From: Codonopsis lanceolata
Lineage: Eukaryota; Streptophyta; Magnoliopsida; Asterales; Campanulaceae
Reading direction: 5' to 3'
Length of the DNA: 64,000 nucleotides
NCBI GenBank assembly: GCA_013146195.2
Contig: CM028382.1
Span: forward strand, 117,999,023 to 118,063,022
Below the pieces are notes generated by a model. That model had not been told where the DNA came from. It made no database searches and saw only the letters and a list, made by a program, of their open reading frames with translations. The position numbers were made by a program, and so were the translations under genes. Below, one piece after another: positions 47,969 through 57,364 of the stretch. Within the stretch, counting starts at the first letter, position 1. Every line of letters begins with the position of its first letter.

Positions 47969-48170
47969 CTAGAGGACTGAACTGTGCCGATTGTATCAGG
48001 TGAGGGCTCAATCATCTGACGGAACCCTGGATTTATGCCATAACTCCGAGTGTACGATTTTCAATTATATCGTTCATCGTTATTCAACTGTTGAGGAACA
48101 AGGGCGAGAATCACCGCTGTGAGAAGAATACGGTGGTGAAATGGCCGGCAGTCAGCTGCAGTTTGCCAAA
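47969..48170 (-). promoter_or_regulatory. Non-coding 5' exon with upstream ORF
   Basis: Upstream of the 173-residue gene. A donor (CTCTAG before GTATTT) at 47969 and acceptors (gcttgcag or ttggttgcag) at about 47508-47517 define a 5' UTR intron of about 450 bp. The exon carries a 14-codon upstream ORF, 48077-48033 (MNDIIENRTLGVMA), which could reduce translation. The transcription start is not known; the region beyond 48171 belongs to a transposon. Confidence 0.5.
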
Positions 48171-48173
48171 TTA

Positions 48174-49269
48174 GAGCATCCACAACAACAACAACAACTC
48201 CCAATATTACTCTCTAAACTCCTCGTTTTTTGTTCCACACTTTTTCAATTTCTCATAAAAAATTATTTCCGATAATTACTCTCCATATAACTCTCCAAAA
48301 ACCTAAAATCTCTCAAATCTCAACTAACAAATCTAACTACCAATATATTTTCTATCTTTTTTATTTCGATTTTCCTACCACAGTTTGAATAAAATATTTT
48401 AAAATTTAAAATTTAAAATTATGTTCTATGAAAAAAATGTTGTGTAGTTTAATAATTTCAATAAAATAGTTATCTTTTTATGTGATTGATAAATAAAATT
48501 GTATAAAGAATATTTAAAATCTGAATGAAATATTCATATTTATTTTAAATTTCCATCTGGTTCTCAAATTTACTTTATCCCTTTGAAATTAAAGCTCCTT
48601 TTTTTAAAAAAATATTTCTTAATACAAGGAAAAATACACCATGAAGACCCATAGCATTTCCCAACCAAACTTTTTCTTCAATTTCATCAAAATTTCTGAA
48701 AAACCCATCTGATCAACCCAAGTATTCTAGCCTCAAATGATTCTGTATGAGATCCAAAAGTGATGAGCTTAGCTCCATGTCAAGCTTCAACTATGGCAGC
48801 AAGAAGAACGAAAAGCAGAGGAGTGCTTCGGAGGCGCCGATGACGAAGAATCCGCCGCCGGCCAAGGTGTAAGTGAAGAGTCCCATTGTTGATTTTTGGA
48901 GTTATCACCTTTTTCACTACTTTTCTTTCTCTCTAGATTTTGTTCTTTTAAATGGGTTTATGGATTTGGGTTTTGTATTCTCAGAAAAGGATAAAGATTC
49001 AAGATTTGTTCAAATCATCCCTGGGCTGCAAAGGTTGGGGTAGGAGAAATCAGATGGAGCCAATTCCAAAGAGCAAGAAATCAGCTTTGACCAAAAATTT
49101 GTATCATGTGTTTACTGTTCAAGGTAAATCACTCTTGAAATTAGAAGAGTGATTTACCTGGTTCTGGAGATTGAGGGCTTGTTTGGCTGCTCATTGTGGG
49201 GATAGCTGGAGCTAAAAATCTCCAAAAGTTATTTTGGAGAGTTGATAACTCCTTCCACTGTGGTTGCTC
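48174..49269 (+). mobile_element. PIF/Harbinger-like element carrying a gene fragment
   Basis: 1096 bp. Termini GAGCATCCACA and TGTGGTTGCTC are inverted with one mismatch, and TTA flanks each end (48171-48173, 49270-49272), the 3-bp target of PIF/Harbinger elements. No transposase is present. The interior holds a two-exon host-type coding fragment (48747-49123). It is inserted right at the promoter side of the 173-residue gene. Confidence 0.65.
48747..49123 (+). pseudogene. Captured two-exon gene fragment
   Basis: Exon 48747-48866 starts ATG and encodes MRSKSDELSSMSSFNYGSKK, then a segment ending NPPPAK, before the donor GTGTAAGT. After an 118-bp intron ending ttgtattctcag, exon 48985-49123 continues in frame with KRIKIQDLFKSSLGCKGWG and ends ALTKNLYHVFTVQ before GTAAAT. 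The frame is open throughout (86 codons) and then runs into the element end without a natural 3' end. Both splice pairs are consensus-like. This is what a Pack-type transposon with a captured host gene 5' half looks like. The parental gene is not recognised. Confidence 0.5.
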
Positions 49270-49665
49270 TTAGATGGTCGGGTTTTTAAACGAGCGATAA
49301 TTCTACTTTCACCCATGTGGTCTCTCTAATACCGATGGCACCCCCTCTCACATATCACTCTTATCTTCCTTTTATCATCGATTAGTTTTTTTAACCCGTG
49401 CGTTAAACATACGTTAATTAAATCGTACATAAACAAAATAAGGAGGATCAATTTATTAAAAATTACACATAAGTATATCACTAAGCATTATAGATTCTAA
49501 AAAAATTCCTTATACACAATATTTATTGTCTTATTAGTTGGTTTTTCATTTTCACCGCATGTCAATATCTTCAAACCAAAATAATTTGTTACTTTAAAAA
49601 CTACGATATATAACTGTCCATGGTTAAATACTGATATTTTTTTTCAAATAGAGGCCTACGTATAA

Positions 49666-50031
49666 TTATTGACTTTGGCACTTGTTAATTGTCATTGCAT
49701 ATGATACCAGCAATATAAATTGTCTTCTTTGGAATTTGAAACGCATTGTTACATCAAATAGAGTTAATGATAATCTTGTGATAAAAATATTTTCTCCAAC
49801 ATTGCTTCCTTTCAAAAAATTTGTTTTAACAATATGATCCCCAAGATTTATGATGATTAGTTTTGTTTCATTGCAAAAACCTACAGTATGGTCAATGTTT
49901 CTCAATAGCATTACTGGAACACTAATTTTAAGTGTCAATTCATGACCTGACAACACCGAACACTTAATACTATTCAAAAACTCTGTATAATAAATGTTTT
50001 TGAACAAACTTGAACTTTTTTCGCCCTTCAA
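49666..50031 (-). pseudogene. Helitron PIF1-like helicase C-terminal fragment
   Basis: An open frame of 121 codons containing SVPVMLLRNIDHTVGFCNET, then LIIINLGDHIV, FLKGSNVGENIFITRLSLT, FKFQRRQFILLVSYAMTIN and KCQSQ. This is the C-terminal part of the PIF1-like helicase domain of plant Helitron proteins (usual pattern: P-V-M-L-L-R-N-I-D ... F-Q-R-R-Q-F-P ... A-M-T-I-N-K-S-Q-G-Q-S). The rest of the Rep/helicase protein is missing, and the final motif is KCQSQ instead of KSQGQ. Confidence 0.85.
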
Positions 50032-50224
50032 ATAGAATATGAACTCAAATAAATTCTTCCTTTTAAATGATTACTTTTATTAAATTATATTTGTATTTTA
50101 TAAATAAAGAAATTTCTGGGAAGAAAATAAGCTAAAATCAAAATAATGAAATTATTTTTACCGTTAACTATTATTTTTTGTTTTGTAAATTATTTTTTGA
50201 TTTTAATAACTTCCATTATATTTT

Positions 50225-50900
50225 TTTTATTTTATTGACTTCGTAACTATTATTTTTGTTTTATTTTTAAGAATTAGTTTTAAGGAAGAAAAAAATCCGT
50301 AATTTTTTATTATTATTTTACTAACCTCAGTTTAAATTGTTTTGTTTTATTGACTTTGTAACTGCTATTTTTGTTCCATCAAATATTTTTATTTTACTAA
50401 CATATTTTTTGTTTTACATAACTATTTTTAAGAATTTATTTTAAACTTTTGTTCAGTAAATTATTTTTATAATTTTACTAAACTCAGTTTAAATTATTTT
50501 TGTTTTATTGACTCCGTAACTATTATTTGTGTCCAATCAAATATTTTTATTTAACTAATGTATTTTTATTTTACATAGCTATTTTAAAGAATTTGTTTTA
50601 AAATTTTGTTCCGTAAATTATTTTTATTATTTTAGTAACCTCAGTTTAAATTGTTTTTGTTTTTATTGACTATGTAACTATTATTTTTGTTCCATCAAAT
50701 ATTTTTATTTTACTAACGCATTTTTGTTTTAAATATATATTTTTAAGAATTTGTTTTAAACTTTTGTTCCGCAAATTATTTTATTTTACTAACCTTCGCA
50801 TTAAATTATTTTTGTTTTGTTGATTTTGTAACTTTTATTTTTATAGTGGCTTGTTCCATAAATTATTTTTATTTTATTAACCTCTTATATTTTTGTTTTC
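50225..50900. repeat. About 158-bp AT-rich tandem repeats in Helitron copy 3
   Basis: About five units, marked by ttgactnngtaactattatt at about 50236, 50350, 50508, 50666 and 50819; the first spacing is short because part of a unit is missing. The same family lies in copy 2 (about 19250-19880) in the other orientation. Confidence 0.75.
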
Positions 50901-52019
50901 TTAACTCCGGAACTATTATTTTTGTTTTAATTACTATTTTTTATGTTTAAAGAAAGAAAAATGTTTAAACATAATTAAAAGAAAGAAGATGGTGGTGATG
51001 AGTGAGAAAATAAGGAGAAGACGGGAGAGAGAAACAGAAATCTATACATATATAAAAGGAGAGGAGCAAATAATCGAAATATCCTGCCAAAAGTGACTTT
51101 CCAAATTTAGAAACTTTTATAATTTGTATATTTGTCTTCTTTTTTTTGAAAACTGAAATGAAAATCAATTAATGAAGTTGACAACAACTCTTCATATTCA
51201 AATGGCTTTACAAATATCTTTAGTGTATTTAATATAAACAAATTGTATATCATTTAATATAGCTCAATATGATTTACGAAATGACAAGAAATACAATATT
51301 AAAATAATATCAAATATTGAATAATTTATTATATATCCGATTTCACATTTCTTTTTTTTATCTTAATATTTTTTTTGCATTTGTAACTGGCATATTGGCT
51401 TCTAAATCTTCACCATGGTAATATAAACTCCCAGAAATAAGACTAAATGATGAAACAATCGATTCAATATGAACTGCCTAGCCCGATAGGCCCAAAACTA
51501 AGGCACGTGCTTGGCACATTTTCTTCAGTCATGAGCGAAGCACGTGCAATCCAAAGTCCAACTCGAAGTCGTGAAGCGGGCACCGGCCAGTCTTTGATCA
51601 ATTAGGATTGAGAGCCCAGCATTTATCCCTCAGAATCTAGGGGCTAAATATCAAGTTGGCAAGTGTATAGCAAGCTGTGAGCTGGAGGCAACGAGCTAGG
51701 GGCTAAACACCCAGCGAGTAAGGGATCAGCGAACAGACTTACCATTTTTGGTTATGTAAATAACGGTCATCATGGACGTGGGCAGTTACCTCCAGAAAAC
51801 TCGCTTCAACATTCATGACGAGGCCGTTATGTTGGACGTGGCAGTTAATATGCCCGCCATATACGCTGACATTTAATGGGGAGTTATTCAGTCCCCCGTG
51901 AAGGCTATAAAAACCCCTCAAAACAAAAGAGGGAGGTACGTGATTTTTTACTAAGGCTAAACTCTGTTAATTTGCTTACTCAATCGAGTGTTTGTTAATT
52001 CTCACGCCGGAGAGCATTT

Positions 52020-52348
52020 TATTAACATTACAAATAGCATACTAAGACAAGGGACTGAGATCAGATCAAGTGCAAAGTTTGGAGAACTAAAGTCTAAACT
52101 AAAGAGATACATGAATTCTATTGTAGTGCAAAGTACAAGGGCTTGGCTGTAATTCTTCCTTAGTTAGTGGTTGTCTTTGTTTCTTTTTAGGAAGAGTTTT
52201 GTGGGTTGTTTCCCCCGCTATTATTTTCATATATATATCTCTCAGCGATTGTAATTGATAATGCAAGTTCTTCCAATAATCAACCGAGCCTTCTCTTCTC
52301 CAAAATATTAATCCAAGAATCTTTTTGCTTCCATTATGTTTCTTGTCA
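52020..52348 (+). repeat. Copia 5' LTR
   Basis: 329 bp, from TATTAACATTACAAATAGC to TTATGTTTCTTGTCA. It has a TATA-like catatatatatctc about two thirds along. It differs from the 3' LTR at two bases: atacatgaatt versus atacctgaatt, and caaccgagcc versus caactgagcc. Confidence 0.95.
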
Positions 52349-52360
52349 TGGTATCAGAGC
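52349..52360 (+). other. Copia primer-binding site
   Basis: TGGTATCAGAGC, complementary to the 3' end of initiator tRNA-Met, directly after the 5' LTR. This is the standard copia minus-strand primer site. Confidence 0.92.
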
Positions 52361-52418
52361 AAGAGATCTGATATTTCACAATCGTTTCCTTTTCTTCTTT
52401 TCATCTAAACCCTAGACA

Positions 52419-53222
52419 ATGACTGAAGAATCATCAAAGGCCAAGAACGATCAATCGCAACTGAAGAACAAAGGGGTTTCCATGGAAATTGGAATTGATT
52501 CCAATATGCACCCGCTCTATTTGCACAACAATGACCACCCAGGGCTCGTACTTGTTGCTGCAAAATTGACAGGGAGTGAAAATTACAACTCATGGAAGAG
52601 ATCAATTGAAATTGCTTTGTCGGCCAAGAACAAAATCACTATCTTGAATGGTGTTTACCCTATTCCAGAAAAGGAAGATTCTTTATTTCCTTTGTGGGCT
52701 AGGGCCAATGATATGATAATCTCTTGGATTTTCAACACAGTCACTGAAGAAATTAGTAATAGTTTGAGGTTTGTGATCGACGCCAATTCTGTATGGAAGG
52801 AACTTGGAGAAAGGTTTGCTAAGATTGATGGACACAGGGTCTTCCAGATAGAGAAAGAATTGCATAGACTGGAACAAGGGGCAGGATCTGTGGAATTTTA
52901 TTTTCACAAGATGAAGGGTTATTGGGATGAATCTTCAGCCTTGGACCCCATCACAATGTGCAAGTGCCCGTGCAGTTGTGGTTCTTCAAAGAATCAAGAA
53001 TCTAGGGATCAAAGGAAACAACTCATGCAGTTCTTGATGGGTTTACATGAGAGTTATGTAAACATAAGAGGACAGATTCTAAGAATGAAACCGTTGCCCA
53101 CAATCGCTGAAGCCTACTATATGGTTAGACAGGAAGAGACACAAATGCAAGGCTACATTCACGAGATAGGCCCTCTTCGCCAATGTCACTCAATCAGGGC
53201 AATCTCAGGTTCTGCCAGATAA
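52419..53222 (+). pseudogene. Copia gag, N-terminal part
   Basis: 267 codons starting MTEESSKAKNDQSQLKNKG. It contains LTGSENYNSWKRSIEIALSA, the copia gag N-terminal (DUF4219/retrotran-gag-3) pattern, then ELGERFAKIDGHRVFQIEKE and the UBN2-type region with MKGYWDE and QFLMGLHESYVNIRGQILRM. It ends by frameshift before the zinc knuckle, which is found in another frame (53251-53481). Confidence 0.85.
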
Positions 53223-53250
53223 ATTCAATTCAGGTTCTTCTCAAGGCAGG

Positions 53251-53481
53251 ATGGGCAGTGGGAGAACCACATTCAGAAAAGGCATCTTCTGCAACTATTG
53301 CAACAGAGAAGGACACATCAAAGAAGAATGTTATAGGCTTAAAGGGTTTCCCATTGGGCATCCAGGGAATCCCAATCATCCTGCACACAGATCAAAGCCT
53401 AACAAAGAATCTTTTGGGAATGGACAACCGGGAAGAATCAAGGAAACCCCGAGCCATGCAAATACAATCTACACAAGATAG
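53251..53481 (+). pseudogene. Copia gag zinc knuckle
   Basis: Contains CNYCNREGHIKEECYRLKGF, a CCHC zinc knuckle (C-x2-C-x4-H-x4-C) that binds RNA in gag. It is shifted in frame relative to the upstream gag and ends at a stop. Confidence 0.8.
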
Positions 53482-53625
53482 GAATGCAGACACCAACAAC
53501 AAATCGTCCCTGGAATGTCGGTATTGAACAACTACATGAACAAATAAGCCAAGTTATGAGCATGCTTAAAGCCAAAGAAAGCCACGAAGAGCACAACACA
53601 TCAGAATAGAAGTAAATTCGTTGGT

Positions 53626-53973
53626 ATGACTCACATGGCAGGTACTTCAATTACTGAACAGAATTTTAGACCACAATTTTCAATACATACTTGGATCATT
53701 GATTCAGGGGCTACTGACCATATATGCACTTCTTTATCTGTCATGCATGATATTAATGTTGTTGATCATCACATTGTCCTTTCATTACCTAATGGTGCTA
53801 AAGTCAAAGTGACTCACATAGAAAAGGCCTATATCAACCCACAATTAACTTTAAATAATGTCTTCTACATACCTGAGTTCAAGTACAACCTTCTATCTAT
53901 ATCTAGACTTACTAAGCGATTAATTGTCACACTATCATCATTGGGGCACAATGTTTTTCCAGACCTTCGATGA
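53626..53973 (+). pseudogene. Copia protease fragment
   Basis: Contains WIIDSGATDHIC, the copia aspartic protease active site (D-S-G-A-T), and NVFYIPEFKYNLLSISRLTK. The frame is lost after LSSLG; a GAG-pre-integrase stretch (LVCWHQRLGHTSLSTL) follows in another frame at about 54085. Confidence 0.8.
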
Positions 53974-54084
53974 CCAAGGTCATAGCTCTTGGTGATCGAG
54001 TGATGGGTCAGCGTATCTTCTCAAAGTTGAGCAATACCCTGCTTCCAGACACATTTGCACTAATGCCACTAGAGACAAGGACTT

Positions 54085-55000
54085 AGTTTGCTGGCATCAA
54101 AGACTTGGGCACACTTCTTTAAGTACTCTTAAGAAAATTGTTAGTTTAAGCCCTCTGTAATCAAAAGAACCTTAATACGAAAGTATCCTGCATTGTGATG
54201 TTTGTCTTTAGCTTTAGCTAAACATAAAGATAAACGCCTTTCACACTTAGCGATATTAAAAGTAAAGCTGTTTTGATCTTATACATTGTGATCTTTGGGG
54301 ACCCTACAGAAAGACTACTATGAATGGTTGTAGATACTTCTTAACTATAGTTGATGATTTTTCAAGAGGAGTATGGACCTTCCTTATGTCTACTAAAACT
54401 CATGTGTTTTCCCTATTGAAAGCAGTTCAATGCATATGTTCACAATCATTTCCAAACCTCTATTAAGTTTTGTAGGACAGATCATGGGACGAATTTTATA
54501 ACGGTGAAGTCATACCTTATCTCAATGATCTAGGTATTGTTCATCACAGTTCTTGTATAGACACTCCACAACAAAATGGAGTTGTAGAGAGAAAGCATCA
54601 ACACCTTCTTGACATGTCCAGGGCTATTAGGTTTCAGGCTGGACTTCCTATCCATTTTGGGGATATTGTTTCTTGGCGACCACCCACATAATAAATAGAA
54701 TTCCCACTGCAGACCACTAATTTCAAAACACCTTATGAAGCCCTTTATAAAACCAAGCCTAGCTATGATCACTTGAGAACTATAGGTTGTTTGTGCTATG
54801 CATCCACTCATCCAAATAGATAAATTTGCTCCAAGAGCAATAAAATGTGTTCTATTAGGCTATCCTGCGGGGACGAAAGGCTATGTCTTATCTGACCTTG
54901 AAACCAATAAAGTTGTCATTAGTAGACATGTTATTTTTAATGAGACTATCTTTCCTTTCATTAACAAAGATTACTGGTGATGTGCGACCACATGCTCACC
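54085..55000 (+). pseudogene. Copia integrase, many breaks
   Basis: Fragments in different frames: DDFSRGVWTFLMSTKTHVF, then HHSSCIDTPQQNGVVERKHQ with the integrase core, LGYPAGTKGYVLSDLETN, and VVISRHVIFNETIFPF. These are copia integrase core and C-terminal motifs in the usual order. The frame changes at least three times, so no integrase can be made. Confidence 0.8.
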
Positions 55001-55264
55001 CAATATAGATGTTAATCTCTTCCATGATGATACTCTTGATTGTCATACTCATTTTAATACTGATTTGAATGAAACTAACATTAACCTTGATGAGTCTAGT
55101 GATATCAGAGAGGAGGTTGATCCTCCCATTCCTACAAGAACATCTACTAGAGTCAGATATCCCTCTGTGAAGCCGAAAGATTATATTGTCTCATCTTTCA
55201 CGCTTTCACTAAGCCAAATCATGTTTTAAACAAACATCACACACAACAACATTGTATTAATTCT

Positions 55265-56392
55265 ATGATACACATACAAGAGCCACACACTTACAATGAA
55301 GCTGCACAAAGTCCTGATTGGGTGGAAGCCATGAACAAAGATATAGCAGCTCTTGAATCCAATCAAACCTGGGATGTAGTGAGTTTGCCTCATGGAAAGA
55401 AAGCTATAGGATGCAGGTGGATTTTTAAAGTCAAATACAATTCAGATGGCAGTGTGGAGAGGCTCAAAGCCAGATTAGTTGCCAAAGGATACAACCAAAC
55501 AGAGGGAATAGATTATTCAGAAACTTTTGCCCCTGTAGCCAAAATGGTGACAGTTAGGTCTATTCTGGCCATAGCTGCATCACAGAAGTGGGAAACACAT
55601 CAACTTGATGTCAACAATGCATTCCTACATGGGGATCTAGAGGAAGAAGTTTATATGCAGTTGCCCTTAGGATACAATCCAAAGAGCAATGTAGGCAGTG
55701 TTTGCAAGTTGAAGAAGTCTTTGTATGGATTGAAGCAAGCATCCAGACAGTGGTTTTCCAAACTGACTGAAGTTCTCATTGGACTAGGCTACACTCAATC
55801 CCTTGCAGATTATTCCCTATTTACTTTGAGAAATGAAGCCAAGTTCACCAGTGTGCTTGTGTATGTAGATGATATTTTGGTGGCAGGTAATGACATGGAC
55901 ACCATTAGTAATTTGAAACATCTCTTGCATGATAAGTTCAGCATTAAGGACTTAGGGCCTGTGAAGTATTACTTAGGGATAGAAGTCATGAGGTCAGTTG
56001 ATGGATTTCACCTCAGCCAAAGGAGGTATGCTTTGGACTTAATTGAAGCAGCAGGGTTAATGGATGCCAAGCCTCTTACAATTCCTTTTGATCCAAATGG
56101 AAAGCTTCTGCGTAATGAAGGAAATCTACTGGATAACCCTACAGAATACAGGCAGTTGGTAGGAAAACTCATATACCTTACTGTTACCAGGCCAGATCTT
56201 GCTTTTGCTGCTCAGTGCTTGAGCCAATTTGTGCAGAATCCAAGGCATACACATTTGAAAGCCTTACATAGGGTGTTAAGGTATGTTAAAGCCTCACCGA
56301 GCAGGGAATTTATTTGCCTTACGCCAGCCTCCAATTGCATGCTTTTTGTGATAGTGATTGGGCAGGGAACCCAAATGATAGAAAGTCTATAA
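55265..56392 (+). pseudogene. Copia reverse transcriptase
   Basis: 375 open codons. Order: EAMNKDIAALESNQTWDVV, GCRWIFKVKYNSDGSVERL, KARLVAKGYNQTEGIDYSET, QLDVNNAFLHGDLEEEVYMQ, YVDDILVAG (the catalytic Y-V-D-D), GPVKYYLGIEV and YRQLVGKLIYLTVTRPDLAF. This is the RVT_2 copia domain, intact by eye. It is part of a polyprotein frame that is broken upstream and downstream, so the complete element is not functional. Confidence 0.88.
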
Positions 56393-56822
56393 CAGGTTTT
56401 TGCATGATGTTGGGCAAATCTCTCATTTCATGGCATTCCAAGAAGCGATCCACGCCTCTAGGTCTTCTTGAATCGAGAATCTGAGCTCTAGCTACAGCCA
56501 GCTGTGAAATTATTTGGTTGAAAGGACTGTTGAAAGATTTGGGGGTCAATTTGCCTACACCTGTTACATTGTACTGTGACAATTCTTCTGCCATAGCTGT
56601 GGCTAACAATCCAATTTACCATGCCAGGACTAAGCACATAGAACTGGATTGTCATTTTATTAGAGAAAGGATTTCTGCTGGCCTGATCAGATTGCAACAC
56701 ATTTCTACAAAATGTCAGTTGGCAGACATCTTCACAAAATTTTTAGGGAAGAGTTTGCACTGGAATTTTATATCCAAGTTGGGAGTTGTCAGCATTCACA
56801 CACCCTCAACTTGTGGGGAGGG
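56393..56822 (+). pseudogene. Copia RNase H and end of pol
   Basis: After a frame change near 56330 the copia RNase H region continues: SITGFCMMLGKSLISWHSK, a stop at 56482-56484, then VTLYCDNSSAIAVANNPIYH, ARTKHIELDCHFIRERI and LADIFTKFLGKSLHW. It ends near the polypurine tract at 56813-56822. Confidence 0.8.
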
Positions 56823-57151
56823 TATTAACATTACAAATAGCATACTAAGACAAGGGACTGAGATCAGATCAAGTGCAAAGTTTGGAGAACTAAAGTCTAA
56901 ACTAAAGAGATACCTGAATTCTATTGTAGTGCAAAGTACAAGGGCTTGGCTGTAATTCTTCCTTAGTTAGTGGTTGTCTTTGTTTCTTTTTAGGAAGAGT
57001 TTTGTGGGTTGTTTCCCCCGCTATTATTTTCATATATATATCTCTCAGCGATTGTAATTGATAATGCAAGTTCTTCCAATAATCAACTGAGCCTTCTCTT
57101 CTCCAAAATATTAATCCAAGAATCTTTTTGCTTCCATTATGTTTCTTGTCA
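56823..57151 (+). repeat. Copia 3' LTR
   Basis: 329 bp, 327 of 329 positions identical to the 5' LTR. Followed directly by the CATTT target duplication. Confidence 0.95.
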
Positions 57152-57294
57152 CATTTGCAGGGTAAGCTCCTGCCTAGTTCACCGTTTGAGTTTGTTTTTC
57201 AGGATTGGGCCTTGAAGATTTTGGATAGAATTGAAAGTCAGATATCCGAATTATTAAGCCCAGTGCGTCCTTGGATTATTTTGGACGCATCAGT

Positions 57295-57312
57295 TGGTTC
57301 CGTTGCGGGGAA
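57295..57312 (+). other. Gypsy primer-binding site region
   Basis: tggttccgttgcggggaa resembles the TGGCGCCGTTGCCGGGGA sequence after the 5' LTR of many plant gypsy elements. Two mismatches near its start are probably decay. Confidence 0.6.
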
Positions 57313-57364
57313 ACGATTTTGTTAAGTGCAATCTCATTTCTTGATAACTTCACAAGTCTTAGTT

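Larger units (their letters stand above)
49382..51050 (-). mobile_element. Helitron copy 3
   Basis: Minus-strand 3' end at 49382: CACGGGTTAAAAAAACTAA followed by T. It is the best-preserved of three related copies. Order on the minus strand: CT-rich zone (about 51040-50985), five AT-rich tandem units of about 158 bp (about 50900-50225), helicase remnant (50031-49666), and the 3' end. The 5' limit is not certain. A plus-strand tctatacatatataaaagg at 51041 resembles a Helitron 5' end in the opposite direction. Confidence 0.65.
52020..57151 (+). mobile_element. Ty1/copia retrotransposon, young, internally broken
   Basis: 5132 bp with two 329-bp LTRs (52020-52348 and 56823-57151) that differ at only two positions by direct comparison. 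Flanked by the 5-bp duplication CATTT (52015-52019, 57152-57156). A primer-binding site complementary to initiator tRNA-Met follows the left LTR, and a purine tract (gtggggaggg) precedes the right LTR. The internal order gag, protease, integrase, reverse transcriptase, RNase H is copia type. Several stops and frame changes break the polyprotein. Both LTRs begin TATTAACA instead of TG. Confidence 0.95.
51476..57293 (+). mobile_element. 5' LTR of a Tat-like Ty3/gypsy element, split by copia
   Basis: The left part (about 51476-52019) has a TATA motif (ggctataaaaacccc, about 51905) and ctcacgccggagag. It resumes at 57157 (gcagggtaagctcc) after the copia insertion and ends just before the primer-binding site at 57295. 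Removing the copia element and one copy of CATTT gives a continuous cgccggagagcatttgcagg, a sequence order typical of Tat-lineage LTRs. The exact left end was not determined. No 3' LTR is in the window. Confidence 0.55.
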
